Positions 1 to 8,585 of a stretch of DNA of 64,000 nt are shown piece after piece. The stretch comes from Amycolatopsis sp. cg9 (GTDB lineage: Bacteria > Actinomycetota > Actinomycetes > Mycobacteriales > Pseudonocardiaceae). The notes beneath the pieces are model-generated. The model ran no database searches, was not told the DNA's origin, and saw nothing but the letters and a program-made list of their open reading frames with translations. Both the position numbers and the translations under genes were made by a program. Every line of letters starts with the position of its first letter. The first letter of the stretch is position 1. Location: contig NZ_CP166850.1 in the NCBI RefSeq assembly GCF_041346945.1, positions 4,588,001 to 4,652,000 on the forward strand. The letters run 5' to 3'.

Positions 1-2
1 CG

Positions 3-137
3 GTCCTGGCGCACCAGGAGACCCCGTCCGCGGCTTGTCCGTTCTACCCGGCGTTGCCCCGCCGGAGCGCCGCACCCGTGGCAGGCTCGACCCGCGCGAC
101 GATCCTCGTGTCCCCGAGCCGGAAGGCGAGCGCATGA
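3..137 (+). CDS. Possible 3' end of an upstream gene (partial, unrecognised)
   Basis: The frame starting at base 3 stays open to a TGA at 135-137, which overlaps the ATG of the next gene as ATGA. Roughly nine in ten codons in this frame end in G or C, as in the real genes here, whereas the frame continuous with the thiolase is clearly less biased. The roughly 44 residues match no family I recognise and do not look like the end of a CoA-transferase subunit. The overlap would fit translational coupling into the pca operon. It could equally be chance in GC-rich DNA. Confidence 0.3.
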   Translation, partial: VLAHQETPSAACPFYPALPRRSAAPVAGSTRATILVSPSRKASA

Positions 138-1315
138 CCGACGTCTACATCCTCGACGCGATCCGAACCCCGTTCGGCCGCTACGGCGGAGCGCTGGCCG
201 GCGTCCGCCCGGACGACCTGGCCGCCGGGGTCCTCAAGGCCCTCCAGGCCCGCAACGACCTCGATCCGTCCACAGTGGACGAAGTCACCCTCGGCGACGC
301 GAACGGCGCGGGCGAGGACAACCGCAACGTCGCCCGCATGGCCGCGCTCCTCGCCGGCTGGCCGACGACCGTCCCGGGCAGCACGGTCAACCGCCTCTGC
401 GGCTCCGGCCTCGACGCGGCGATGCAGGCCAGCCGCGCGATCCAGGTCGGCGACGCCTCCCTCGTCGTCGCCGGCGGCGTCGAGTCGATGACCCGCTCGC
501 CGCTGGTCATGCCGAAGCCCGAGAAGGCGTTCCCCGCCGGCAACCAGACCCTCTACAACACCGCGCTCGGGTGGCGGATGGTCAACCCGGCGATGCCGTC
601 GCAGTGGACCATCTCCCTCGGCGAGTCCACCGAGCAGCTCGCCGAGCGCTACGGCATCGGCCGCGACGAGCAGGACGCCTTCGCCGCGCGCAGCCACGTC
701 AACGCGGCCAAGGCCTGGGACGAAGGCTTCTACGACGACCTGGTCGTCCCGGTCGAAGGCGCCGACCTGACCCGGGACGAAGGCATCCGCCCGGACTCCA
801 GCCCCGAGAAGCTCGCCAAGCTGAAGCCCGTCTTCCGCAAGGAGAACGGCACGGTCACGGCGGGCAACGCCTCCCCGCTCAACGACGGCGCCTCGGCCCT
901 CCTGCTCGGCGACGAAGCCGCCGCCGGCCGGCTGAACCGAGCCCCGCTCGCCCGCATCGCCGGCCGGGGCGCGGCCGGTGTCGACCCGGACGTCTTCGGC
1001 ATCGGCCCGGTCCGCGCGGCCGAGATCGCCCTCGAGCGCGCCGGCATCGGCTGGGACGACCTGGCCGCGGTCGAGCTCAACGAGGCCTTCGCCGCCCAGT
1101 CGCTGGCCTGCCTGCGCGACTGGAAGGACCTCGACCCGGAGATCGTCAACACCCACGGCGGCGCGATCGCCATCGGTCACCCGCTCGGCGCGTCGGGCGG
1201 CCGGATCCTCGGCACCCTGGCCCACGACCTGCACCGCCGCGGCGGGGGCTGGGGCCTGGCCGCCATCTGCATCGGCGTCGGCCAGGGCCTGGCCGTCGTC
1301 CTCGAAGGCCGGTAG
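134..1315 (+). CDS. pcaF: Beta-ketoadipyl-CoA thiolase (acetyl-CoA acetyltransferase family)
   Basis: This 393-residue thiolase should cleave beta-ketoadipyl-CoA with CoA to succinyl-CoA and acetyl-CoA, the last step of the beta-ketoadipate pathway, in the cytoplasm. The family triad is visible: nucleophile Cys89 in NRLCGSGL, His349 in GHPLGASGG, and Cys379 in the CIGVGQG block near the C-terminus. Length is normal for the family. The frame is open further upstream, but ATG 134 gives the canonical thiolase N-terminus (MTDVYILDAIRTPFG) and the upstream stretch has poorer codon bias. It lies 13 bases ahead of pcaH in the same direction. A general acetyl-CoA acetyltransferase is the alternative; the pca neighbours favour PcaF. 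Confidence 0.9.
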   Translation: MTDVYILDAIRTPFGRYGGALAGVRPDDLAAGVLKALQARNDLDPSTVDEVTLGDANGAGEDNRNVARMAALLAGWPTTVPGSTVNRLCGSGLDAAMQASRAIQVGDASLVVAGGVESMTRSPLVMPKPEKAFPAGNQTLYNTALGWRMVNPAMPSQWTISLGESTEQLAERYGIGRDEQDAFAARSHVNAAKAWDEGFYDDLVVPVEGADLTRDEGIRPDSSPEKLAKLKPVFRKENGTVTAGNASPLNDGASALLLGDEAAAGRLNRAPLARIAGRGAAGVDPDVFGIGPVRAAEIALERAGIGWDDLAAVELNEAFAAQSLACLRDWKDLDPEIVNTHGGAIAIGHPLGASGGRILGTLAHDLHRRGGGWGLAAICIGVGQGLAVVLEGR

Positions 1316-1328
1316 AAGGAGAAGAGAC

Positions 1329-2066
1329 GTGGCCACTCCCACCGAACTCAGGCTGCCGCGCTACGGGCAGGACCCCGAAGGCACGCACCCGCCACTGGAC
1401 TCGACCGGCTACCGCTCCACGGCCCTGCGCCACCCCAAGCAGGACCTGGTGCTGCTGCCGCAGATGCTCACCGAGGTCACCGGCCCGCTGCTCGGTCCTG
1501 GCCGGCTCAACGAGCTCGACAACGACCTCACCCGGCAGCACGCGGGCGAGCCGCAGGGGCAGCGGATCATCGTCACCGGCCGGCTCCTCGACGGCGATGG
1601 CCGCCCGGTGCGCGACTCCCTCGTCGAGATCTGGCAGGCGAACGCGGGCGGCCGCTACCGGCACACCGGCGACCGCTGGCCGTCCCCGCTCGACCCGAAC
1701 TTCGACGGCGTCGGGCGCACGCTGACCGACAGCGACGGCCGCTACACCTTCACCACCATCAAGCCCGGCGCCTACCCGTGGAAGAACCACGACAACGCCT
1801 GGCGCCCCGCGCACATCCACTTCTCGGTTTTCGGCTCGGCGTTCACGCAGCGGCTGGTCACCCAGATGTACTTCCCGGACGACCCGCTGTTCTTCCAGGA
1901 CCCGATCTTCAACTCGATCCCGGACGAAAAGGCCCGGCAGCGGATGGTCTCGCGCTACGACCACGAGATCACCCAGTCCGAATGGGCGCTCGGGTTCCAG
2001 TTCGACATCGTGCTGCGCGGGCGCGACGCGTCGGTGTTCGAAGAGGAAGAGGACGAGGACGAATGA
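1329..2066 (+). CDS. pcaH: Protocatechuate 3,4-dioxygenase beta subunit
   Basis: This 245-residue protein is the iron-binding subunit of protocatechuate 3,4-dioxygenase, which opens the aromatic ring between its two hydroxyls to give beta-carboxy-cis,cis-muconate. All four Fe(III) ligands of the intradiol family can be placed: Tyr110 (NAGGRYRH), Tyr149 (PGAYPW), and His162 and His164 (RPAHIHFS). The N-terminal region typical of beta subunits precedes the core. The protein ends in a run of Glu and Asp residues. The GTG start at 1329 follows an AGAAGGAGA ribosome-binding site just after the pcaF stop. The stop overlaps the pcaG start as ATGA, suggesting coupled synthesis of the two subunits. 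Confidence 0.95.
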   Translation: MATPTELRLPRYGQDPEGTHPPLDSTGYRSTALRHPKQDLVLLPQMLTEVTGPLLGPGRLNELDNDLTRQHAGEPQGQRIIVTGRLLDGDGRPVRDSLVEIWQANAGGRYRHTGDRWPSPLDPNFDGVGRTLTDSDGRYTFTTIKPGAYPWKNHDNAWRPAHIHFSVFGSAFTQRLVTQMYFPDDPLFFQDPIFNSIPDEKARQRMVSRYDHEITQSEWALGFQFDIVLRGRDASVFEEEEDEDE

Positions 2067-2617
2067 CCAGGCTGCTCCCCACCCCCTCGCAGACGGTCGG
2101 TCCCTACCTGTCGATCGGGCTGCCCTGGCCCGACGGCCCGCACGTCGTGCCCGAGGGCACGCCGGGCGCGTTCCGGATCCGTGGCACCGTCCGCGACGGC
2201 AACGGCGACCCGGTCCCGGACGCGATGATCGAGACCTGGCAGGCCGACCCGGACGGCGGCTTCTGCCACCCGGACGACCCGCGCGGCGCGACGGACGGCG
2301 AGTTCCGCGGCTTCGGCCGCTGCCCGACCGACGTGGACGGCCGGTACGAGATCCTCACGCTGCTGCCCGGCGTGCTCCCCGGCGAGGGCGGCACCACGCA
2401 GGCCCGGCACATCGACGTGTCGGTGTTCGCGCGCGGCCTGCTCAACCGGGTCGTCACGCGGATCTACTTCGAGGACCAGGACAACTCCGCGGACCCGGTG
2501 CTGGCGACCGTCCCGGCGGAGCGGCGCGGCACGCTGATCGCGGCCAAGACCGACGACGGCTACCGCTTCGACGTGCGCTTGCAGGGCGACGGCGAGACGG
2601 TGTTCTTCGCGGTATGA
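2063..2617 (+). CDS. pcaG: Protocatechuate 3,4-dioxygenase alpha subunit
   Basis: This 184-residue protein is the smaller, non-iron-binding partner of PcaH. It shares the intradiol beta-sandwich fold: the PSQTVGPYLSIG opening, the core DAMIETWQADPDGGF and the RHIDVSVFARGL strand are all recognisable. As expected for an alpha subunit, the Tyr and His iron ligands seen in PcaH are not conserved (RHIDVSVF in place of AHIHFSVF). The start overlaps the pcaH stop by four bases. In Streptomyces and Rhodococcus the next gene would be pcaB, but here a pcaD-type hydrolase follows directly. Confidence 0.95.
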   Translation: MTRLLPTPSQTVGPYLSIGLPWPDGPHVVPEGTPGAFRIRGTVRDGNGDPVPDAMIETWQADPDGGFCHPDDPRGATDGEFRGFGRCPTDVDGRYEILTLLPGVLPGEGGTTQARHIDVSVFARGLLNRVVTRIYFEDQDNSADPVLATVPAERRGTLIAAKTDDGYRFDVRLQGDGETVFFAV

Positions 2618-2631
2618 ACGGAGGTGGCGGC

Positions 2632-3408
2632 GTGAGCGCCGTGCGGGTGCACCGGGTGGTGGAAGGCCCGGAGGACGGGCCGGTGGTGGTGTTCGGCGGG
2701 TCGCTCGGCAGCGACGTCCGGATGTGGGAACCGCAGGTGGTGCCGCTGCTCGAACGCGGTTTCCGGGTAGTCCGCTACGACACCCGTGGCCATGGCGGCT
2801 CGCCGGTGCCGCCGGGTCCGTACGCGCTCGACGACCTGGGCGCCGACGTCCTCGCACTGCTCGACGAACTCGAGGTCGAACGGGCGCACCTGGTGGGGCT
2901 TTCGCTCGGCGCGATGGTCGGCATGTGGCTCGGCGCCCACGCGCCCGGCCGGGTGGCGAGCCTGGTGCTGTGCTGCACGTCCGCGAAGCTCGGCCCGCCG
3001 GAGATGTGGGCGGAGCGGGCCGCCAAGGTCCGCGCCGAAGGCACGGCCGCGGTCGCGGCGGCCGGCGTCTCCCGCTGGCTCACCCCGGGCTACGCCGAGC
3101 GGCACCCGGACCGCGCGGCCTACCTGCGGTCGATGATCGCCGGTGTCCCGGCCGAGGGGTACGCGGCCTGCTGCGGCGTGATCGAGCGGATGGACCAGCT
3201 CGACGCGCTGCCGAAGATCACCGCGCCGACGCTGGTGATCGCGGGCGCGGACGACCCGGCGACCCCGCCGGAGGAGCACGCGCGGCCGATCGCCGACGGC
3301 ATCCCGGGCGCGCGGCTCGAGGTCGTCGCGGACGCGGCGCACCTGGGCAGCTACGAGCAGCCGGCGGAGTTCACCCGGCTGATCCTGGACCACTTGGAGC
3401 GAGCGTGA
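2632..3408 (+). CDS. pcaD: 3-oxoadipate enol-lactonase (alpha/beta hydrolase)
   Basis: This 258-residue alpha/beta hydrolase should open beta-ketoadipate enol-lactone to beta-ketoadipate. The nucleophile is Ser91 in GLSLGAMVG, an acid residue lies in the AGADDPATPP segment, and the catalytic His is in DAAHLGSYEQP near the end. An ATG at 2614 overlaps the pcaG stop, but a strong GGAGGTGG ribosome-binding site at 2620-2627 sits 7 bases before GTG 2632, so I chose 2632. In Rhodococcus and Streptomyces this domain is usually fused to PcaC as PcaL. Here it is a separate gene that overlaps pcaC as GTGA. Confidence 0.9.
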   Translation: MSAVRVHRVVEGPEDGPVVVFGGSLGSDVRMWEPQVVPLLERGFRVVRYDTRGHGGSPVPPGPYALDDLGADVLALLDELEVERAHLVGLSLGAMVGMWLGAHAPGRVASLVLCCTSAKLGPPEMWAERAAKVRAEGTAAVAAAGVSRWLTPGYAERHPDRAAYLRSMIAGVPAEGYAACCGVIERMDQLDALPKITAPTLVIAGADDPATPPEEHARPIADGIPGARLEVVADAAHLGSYEQPAEFTRLILDHLERA

Positions 3409-3806
3409 CGGACCGCCACGAACAGGGCATGAAGGTGCGGCGCGAGGTGCTCGGCGACGAGCACGTCGACCGCGCCGTCGCGGGCACGACGGACTTCAGC
3501 CGCCCGTTCCAGGACTACATCACCGAAGGCGCGTGGGGTTCGGTGTGGGCCCGCGACGGCCTCGACCGCCGGACGCGCAGCTGCGTGACGCTGGCGGCGC
3601 TGACGGCGTTGCAGGCGCACAACGAGCTGGCGATGCACGTCCGCGCGGCGGTCGGCAACGGCCTGACGGCGGCGGAGATCAGCGAGGTCCTCCTGCACAC
3701 GGCCGTCTACGCGGGCGCACCGGCGGCGAACGCGGCGTTCGCCATCGCGCAGCGCACCCTCGCCGAGCTCGGCGAGCCGAGCGCCAGGCCGGCCGACGCC
3801 GGATAG
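3405..3806 (+). CDS. pcaC: 4-carboxymuconolactone decarboxylase
   Basis: This 133-residue protein belongs to the carboxymuconolactone decarboxylase family (AhpD-like all-helical fold). It decarboxylates gamma-carboxymuconolactone to the enol-lactone that PcaD hydrolyses. Recognisable segments are the FQDYITEGAWGSVWARDGLD start, the RSCVTLAALTAL helix, HNELAMHVRAAVGNGLT and the EVLLHTAVYAGAPAAN helix, in the same order as in known PcaC proteins. The GTG start overlaps the pcaD stop (GTGA), so the pair is probably translationally coupled. Length is normal for a stand-alone PcaC. Confidence 0.93.
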   Translation: MTDRHEQGMKVRREVLGDEHVDRAVAGTTDFSRPFQDYITEGAWGSVWARDGLDRRTRSCVTLAALTALQAHNELAMHVRAAVGNGLTAAEISEVLLHTAVYAGAPAANAAFAIAQRTLAELGEPSARPADAG

Positions 3807-3816
3807 GGTGCCGGTC

Positions 3817-4647
3817 ATGGAAGCGGGGAGGCCCATCGAAGCCGAGCTGGACAGCGAGCCGGCGCACCGTGGTGCCCACCACGTGCAGTCGCTGGAGCGC
3901 GGCCTGGCCGTGATCAAGGCCTTCCACGCGGGCGCGGCGGAACTGACCCTGAGCGACGTGGCCCGCGCGACCGGCCTCACCCGAGCGGCAGCCCGCCGGT
4001 TCTTGCTGACCTTGACCGACCTCGGCTACGTCCGCACCGACGGCAAGTACTTCTCCCTGACGGCCCGCGTGCTGGAGCTGGGGTACTCGTACCTGTCGAG
4101 CATGACGCTGCCCGAGGTGGCCCAGCCGCACCTGGAGAGCCTGTCGGCGACGGTCCACGAGTCGAGCTCGGTCTCGGTCCTCGAGGGCACGGACATCGTC
4201 TACGTGGCGCGGGTGGCGGTCTCGCGGATCATGACGGTCAGCATCAACGTGGGCACCCGCTTCCCGGCGTACGCGACGTCGATGGGCCACGTCCTGCTGG
4301 CCGGCCTCAGCAAGGCGGAGCTGGAGGCGTACTTCGTGGTGGCGAGCCTCGACCGCCTGACCGAGCACACGGTCACCTCACCCGACCCGCTGCGCGCGGA
4401 ACTGGCCAAGGTCGCCGACCAGGGCTGGGCCATGGTCGACCAGGAACTGGAGGAAGGCCTCCGCTCAGTGGCGGCCCCGATCCGCGATCGCAAGGGCCGC
4501 ACAGTGGCAGCGGTCAACCTGTCCACCCACGCCAGCCGCACGACGGCGGAGTCGGTCCGGGACAACCTGGTCCCCCCACTCCTGGAGACGGCCCACGCGA
4601 TCGAAGCGGACCTGGCGATCGGAGCCCCGGGCCGAGCCCATGGCTGA
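3817..4647 (+). CDS. pcaR: IclR-family regulator of the pca genes
   Basis: This 276-residue IclR regulator has an N-terminal winged helix (about residues 25-85, HHVQSLERGLAVIKAF through LTDLGYVRTDG) and a C-terminal effector domain ending around GRTVAAVNLSTHASR. It closely resembles the PcaR/PcaU/PobR group that responds to beta-ketoadipate or protocatechuate. It lies 10 bases after pcaC on the same strand, so it probably controls the operon it belongs to. The start could be GTG 3808 or ATG 3817; an AGGG at 3805-3808 is correctly spaced for ATG 3817. Its end overlaps the next gene by 8 bases. Confidence 0.88.
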   Translation: MEAGRPIEAELDSEPAHRGAHHVQSLERGLAVIKAFHAGAAELTLSDVARATGLTRAAARRFLLTLTDLGYVRTDGKYFSLTARVLELGYSYLSSMTLPEVAQPHLESLSATVHESSSVSVLEGTDIVYVARVAVSRIMTVSINVGTRFPAYATSMGHVLLAGLSKAELEAYFVVASLDRLTEHTVTSPDPLRAELAKVADQGWAMVDQELEEGLRSVAAPIRDRKGRTVAAVNLSTHASRTTAESVRDNLVPPLLETAHAIEADLAIGAPGRAHG

Positions 4648-5512
4648 CCAGCCCCCGACGCCGCCCGCGCCGACCGCACCGAACGGGCCCGCCGCGCCGA
4701 GCGGGCCCATTGCCGCGCCCGCTGCGCCGCACCCGCCCGCCACAGCGAACGGACCCACTGCCGCGCCCGCGCCTGCCGCGCCTGCGGCACTGAACGGGCC
4801 CACTGCCTCGCCTGCGCCTGCGGCACCGAACGGGCCCACTGCCGCGCCCGCTGCGCCGCACCCGCCCGCCGCAGCGAACGGACCCACTGCCGCGCCCGCG
4901 CCTGCCGCACCGCACCCGTCTGCCACCGGCACCCAGGTCGCCGGGCTCCTGCTGGCGGCGGGCGCCGGCCGCCGCTTCGGTGGGCCGAAAGCCCTCGCCG
5001 AACTCGACGGCGAGCCCCTGGTCCTCCGGGCCCTGCGAACCCTCACGGCAGCCGGCTGCACCCCGATCCGCGTAGTCCTGGGCGCGGCCGCCGACCAGGT
5101 CCGTCCCCTCCTGCCGGACCCCTCGGCGGCGGTGTTCGCCGAGGACTGGCAGACCGGCATGGGCGCCTCCCTGCGAGCGGGTCTGACCGCACTGACCGGA
5201 ACCGACGGCCCGGTAGCCGCACTGGTCCACCTGGTCGACCTCCCGTGGGTGGGCCCCGAGATCCTCGCCCGCGTCGCCGCGGAGGCAACCCCGCAAACGA
5301 TCGCCCGCGCGGCCTACGACGGAACCCCCGGCCACCCGGTCCTCCTGGGCCGCGACTGGTGGCCGGAGATCGCCGACACGGCACAGGGCGACCGGGGCGC
5401 CCGCGACTGGCTGGCCACCCGCGAGGACCTCAATCTGATCGAGTGCGCCGACCTCGGCAGCGGCCGTGACGTGGACCGCCCCACCGACCTCCCGAGCCCA
5501 CCAGCCCCCTGA
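4640..5512 (+). CDS. MocA-like molybdenum cofactor nucleotidyltransferase with Pro/Ala-rich N-terminal extension
   Basis: Residues from about 99 to the end (290) form a MobA/MocA-type NTP-transferase domain with the signature LLLAAGAGRRFGGPKAL at 103-119, the GMGASLRAGL block, HLVDLPWVG, and GTPGHPVLLGRDWW followed by GDRGARDW. This class attaches CMP to molybdopterin, or handles similar nucleotide sugars. Residues 1-98 are a low-complexity tract of repeated NGPTAAPAP-like units, unusual for the family. The start overlaps pcaR, but function more likely belongs with the molybdenum hydroxylase cluster downstream (MoxR, CoxE, XdhC, CoxSLM). The family often starts directly at the Rossmann strand, so the real start might be internal; I see no good internal start codon. 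Confidence 0.75.
   Translation: MADQPPTPPAPTAPNGPAAPSGPIAAPAAPHPPATANGPTAAPAPAAPAALNGPTASPAPAAPNGPTAAPAAPHPPAAANGPTAAPAPAAPHPSATGTQVAGLLLAAGAGRRFGGPKALAELDGEPLVLRALRTLTAAGCTPIRVVLGAAADQVRPLLPDPSAAVFAEDWQTGMGASLRAGLTALTGTDGPVAALVHLVDLPWVGPEILARVAAEATPQTIARAAYDGTPGHPVLLGRDWWPEIADTAQGDRGARDWLATREDLNLIECADLGSGRDVDRPTDLPSPPAP
4676..4915 (+). repeat. Degenerate tandem repeats coding for a Pro/Ala tract
   Basis: Imperfect repeats built from GAACGGGCCCACTGCC and CGCGCCCGC(T/G)CGCC-like blocks recur about six times. They encode the NGPTAAPAP/AAPHPPA tract of the MocA-like protein. The frame is maintained throughout, so the repeats expand and contract in whole codons. Confidence 0.75.
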
Positions 5513-5781
5513 CGCCTTATCGCCTCGCGCAGGCCGCCCGGGCACGCGAGCTCAGCCGCCCACGCCCGTTGAATCGCGTGCCGCCCCCCAACTTGCGGGT
5601 CCCTCGCCGCCCTCGGCCCGCGCGCTGCTCTCGGCTCGCCCGGGCCACTTACGCACATGAGCTTCCGGCGCCGGCATCAAGCCACACGCAAGCCACCGCC
5701 ACCCCGGCCGCGGGTCATCCATCCGGGCCCACCCCCGTGCACACCCCGCAGCCCACCCTCCCGCCGCCTACGATCGACGGG

Positions 5782-6657
5782 GTGACCGACTTGCTCGACT
5801 CGCCTGAAGAACTTGCCGCCGCTCTCGGCGGGACCGGTTACCTCGCCGATGACGGGCTGGCCACCGCCGGGTTCCTCGCCCTCAAGATGGGGCGGCCGCT
5901 CTTCTGCGAAGGCGAACCCGGGACCGGGAAGACCTCGCTCGCCCTCGCGCTCGCCACCGCGCTCGGCCGGCCGCTCGTGCGGCTCCAGTGCCACGAAGGC
6001 ATCGACGCCGCCCAGGCGCTCTACGAGTGGGACTTCCCCCGCCAGCTCCTGCACCTCCGGGCGCTCGAAGCCGCCGGTGACGGGAAGCTGGACGTCGAGG
6101 CCGCCGAACGGTCGCTCTACACCGAACGGTTCCTGCTCGCCCGGCCCCTCCTGCAGGCCCTCAAGGCGCCGTGCGTGCTGCTCGTCGACGAGATCGACCG
6201 CGCCGACGACGAGTTCGAGGCCTTCCTCCTCCAGCTCCTCGACGAGAACGCCGTCACCATCCCCGAGTACGGCGAAGTCCGCGCCGAGCGGCCGCCGCTC
6301 GTGGTGCTCACCTCCAACCGGACGCGGGAGGTGCACGACGCTCTCAAGCGCCGCTGCCTCTACCACTGGCTGGAACACCCGGACCTGGTTCGGGAGGTCA
6401 TGATCCTGCGCCGTAGGATCCCTCGAATAGGTGAAGTTTTGGCTCGGCAGATCGCTGAAGCGGTGCATCGTCTCCGCGAAATGGACCTGCTGAAGCCACC
6501 GGGAGTAGCTGAGTCACTCGATTGGGCGAGAGCCCTGCTGACTCTCGAGCGCGACGAGCTGGACGCGGCCACCGCGGCGCGGACGCTCGGGGCCGTCCTG
6601 AAGTACAGCGAAGACCTCGACCGGGTACGGGCGAAACTCGACGCCCTGTTCGCCTGA
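5782..6657 (+). CDS. MoxR-family AAA+ ATPase (CoxD-like)
   Basis: This 291-residue AAA+ ATPase of the MoxR/CoxD type has Walker A GEPGTGKTS at 44-52 and Walker B LLVDEIDRAD at 133-142, followed by the LTSNRTREVHDALKRRC sensor segment. CoxD proteins act as chaperones for cofactor maturation of CoxL-type molybdenum hydroxylases and work with the VWA protein CoxE, which is encoded at 8844. The frame is open to 5569, but GTG 5782 gives the usual N-terminus and the upstream part looks non-coding. About 270 bases separate it from the MocA-like gene; I see no other gene there. Confidence 0.85.
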   Translation: MTDLLDSPEELAAALGGTGYLADDGLATAGFLALKMGRPLFCEGEPGTGKTSLALALATALGRPLVRLQCHEGIDAAQALYEWDFPRQLLHLRALEAAGDGKLDVEAAERSLYTERFLLARPLLQALKAPCVLLVDEIDRADDEFEAFLLQLLDENAVTIPEYGEVRAERPPLVVLTSNRTREVHDALKRRCLYHWLEHPDLVREVMILRRRIPRIGEVLARQIAEAVHRLREMDLLKPPGVAESLDWARALLTLERDELDAATAARTLGAVLKYSEDLDRVRAKLDALFA

Positions 6658-6688
6658 CCCGAGGGCCGAGACGGGGGAGAACCTGCGG

Positions 6689-8455
6689 ATGAGCGTGGCG
6701 GAGACGACCGAGACGAGACCGCCGGCGGAACCAGCGCCGGACCGGCCCGAGGCGGTCGGGGCGAAGGCCGGGACGGGCACCTGGCGGGGCAAGCTCGCCG
6801 CCGTGGCCGCGATCCTCGGCGGCACCGCGCTGATCGCCGTGCACGCCTCCTTCTACGGGCACTGGCTGATCGACGACGCCGCCATCACGTTCGCCTACTC
6901 GCGCAACGTCGCCGACGGCTTCGGCCCGGTCCTGCAGCCCGGTGCCTCGCCGGTCGAGGGGTACTCCAACCCGACCTGGATGGTGCTGCTCGCGCTCGGC
7001 AAGCTCGTCGGCCTGTTCGACCACGGGACGCTGTTCGGGGTCAACGACCAGATCCTCTTCCCGAAGGCGCTCGCGCTGGCGTGCTGCCTGGGTGTCCTCG
7101 TCCTGTTCTACTTCGGCGCCAAGACGCTCACCCGCCGCCCGGCGCTGGTCACCTTCCTCACCGGGGCCGTGCTCGCCGCGATCCCGTCGTTCGTGATCTG
7201 GTGCTTCTCCGGGCTGGAGAACTCCTTCTACGCCCTGACCGTCGCCGCGCTCGCGGTGCTGATCCTGCGCGCGGTCCAAGGCGGCCGGCTGCTCAGCACC
7301 CAGGTCGCGGCCGGCACCGGGCTGATCGCCATGCTCGCCGCGCTGACCAGGCCCGACGGCATCATCTACGCCGGCGCGTACCCGATCGTCGTCCTGCTCT
7401 TCCTCAAGCGGGAGCTGCTCGGCCGCAGCGTCCGCGCGGTCGTCGTGTCCGTCGCCGGGTTCGCCGTGCCGTACGGCGCCTACGTCGTCTTCCGCTGGTT
7501 CGAGTTCGGCCGGCTGGTGCCCAACACCGCGGTCGCGAAGGGGCAGGAGCCGCCGAACCTCGACGACCTCGCGCGGCCCGGGGAGATCGTCTCCTACGTC
7601 GGCTGGCTGGTCGTCGCGATCGCCGTCGCGTGTCTCGTGATGCTGATGATCCGCCCGTCGAAGCTGCGGACCGGCCTGATCGCGCTGCTGGCGCCGTTCG
7701 GGCTCACCGTCGTGGCCTACATCGTCCTCGAATACGACTGGATGGGGCAGCTGCGCTTCGCCACCCCGGTCTGGACGCTCGGCGCGTTCGGCGCCGCGGT
7801 CGTGGTCGTCGAGGCCCTGTCCGCGGCCCGGCTGCGCGGCCGGATCGTGCTCGCCTGCCTGCTGGTCGTGGCCGCGGTCAGCTCGGTGAGCGGGTTCTAC
7901 ACCCAGGGCACGACCTACCGCGCCAACGTCAAGACCGCGTTCTGCATCGTCGCCGAGCGTGACGCCCAGGCCGTCAACGGCTTCGCCGACATCCTCAAGC
8001 TGCCGGACACCGCGCAGGTCGGCCTGATCGACCTCGGCGGGACGTCGCTGGGCAGCCGCATCCGGGTGCTCGACCTGGCCGGCCTCGGCGACAAGCCGAT
8101 CGCCGACTACCTGCACCGCGCCGACATGCAGGGCCTGCGCGACTACGTCTTCACGCAGGCCAAGCCGGAGCTGATCACGTTCATCGGCTCGTGGATCACC
8201 ACGCTGCAGTTCGACAAGGACCCGCGGTTCGACCAGGACTACGTGACGATCTTCGTCAACCAGCCGATCGGGAACATGACCGTCGATTCGCGCAACTGGG
8301 TCAGCTACCACGTCCGGCGCGACCTGGTCGACCCGGTGAAGCTCGCGGAACTGCAGGCGTACGCGCAGAAGACGCTGCCGCCGATCCTGGAGCTGAACAA
8401 GACGGCCGGCCTGCGCGGCTGCGCGAACATCCAGCCCGGCATGAAGGTTTCCTGA
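6689..8455 (+). CDS. Multi-spanning membrane protein, probable GT-C glycosyltransferase (AftB-like)
   Basis: This 588-residue protein has about ten hydrophobic helices after a short Pro/Glu-rich cytoplasmic N-terminus. The first periplasmic loop carries IDDAAITFAYSRN (Asp62, Asp63) and then PVEGYSNPTWMVLLA, the pattern of GT-C enzymes that use polyprenyl-phosphate sugars, in particular the arabinofuranosyltransferase AftB group of mycolata and relatives. The hydrophilic C-terminal third probably faces outside. If the host has an arabinogalactan wall, a role in wall arabinan is plausible; substrate is inference. It sits between cox accessory genes but has no obvious link to them. A strong terminator follows. 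Confidence 0.7.
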   Translation: MSVAETTETRPPAEPAPDRPEAVGAKAGTGTWRGKLAAVAAILGGTALIAVHASFYGHWLIDDAAITFAYSRNVADGFGPVLQPGASPVEGYSNPTWMVLLALGKLVGLFDHGTLFGVNDQILFPKALALACCLGVLVLFYFGAKTLTRRPALVTFLTGAVLAAIPSFVIWCFSGLENSFYALTVAALAVLILRAVQGGRLLSTQVAAGTGLIAMLAALTRPDGIIYAGAYPIVVLLFLKRELLGRSVRAVVVSVAGFAVPYGAYVVFRWFEFGRLVPNTAVAKGQEPPNLDDLARPGEIVSYVGWLVVAIAVACLVMLMIRPSKLRTGLIALLAPFGLTVVAYIVLEYDWMGQLRFATPVWTLGAFGAAVVVVEALSAARLRGRIVLACLLVVAAVSSVSGFYTQGTTYRANVKTAFCIVAERDAQAVNGFADILKLPDTAQVGLIDLGGTSLGSRIRVLDLAGLGDKPIADYLHRADMQGLRDYVFTQAKPELITFIGSWITTLQFDKDPRFDQDYVTIFVNQPIGNMTVDSRNWVSYHVRRDLVDPVKLAELQAYAQKTLPPILELNKTAGLRGCANIQPGMKVS

Positions 8456-8470
8456 CAACCGGAACCCAAG

Positions 8471-8509
8471 ACGCCCGCTTGGTCCACAAAGGACCGGGCG
8501 GGCGTTTTT
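8471..8509 (+). terminator. Rho-independent terminator after the GT-C gene
   Basis: A 15-bp stem (8471-8485 pairing with 8491-8505, including two G-T pairs) with a 5-base loop is followed by a run of T at 8505-8509. It begins 15 bases after the stop at 8455. Confidence 0.85.
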
Positions 8510-8585
8510 AATTGCGTTGCCGCGCCCTCGCGACTCCGGCATCCTTTTCGCAGCCAGCCGGAACCGCCACCGAGAGGAGGAGATC

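Noticed and set aside
4676..4915. CRISPR array suggested by short repeats
   Set aside because: Repeats are directly adjacent, imperfect, in frame, and encode a Pro/Ala tract; no spacers and no cas genes.
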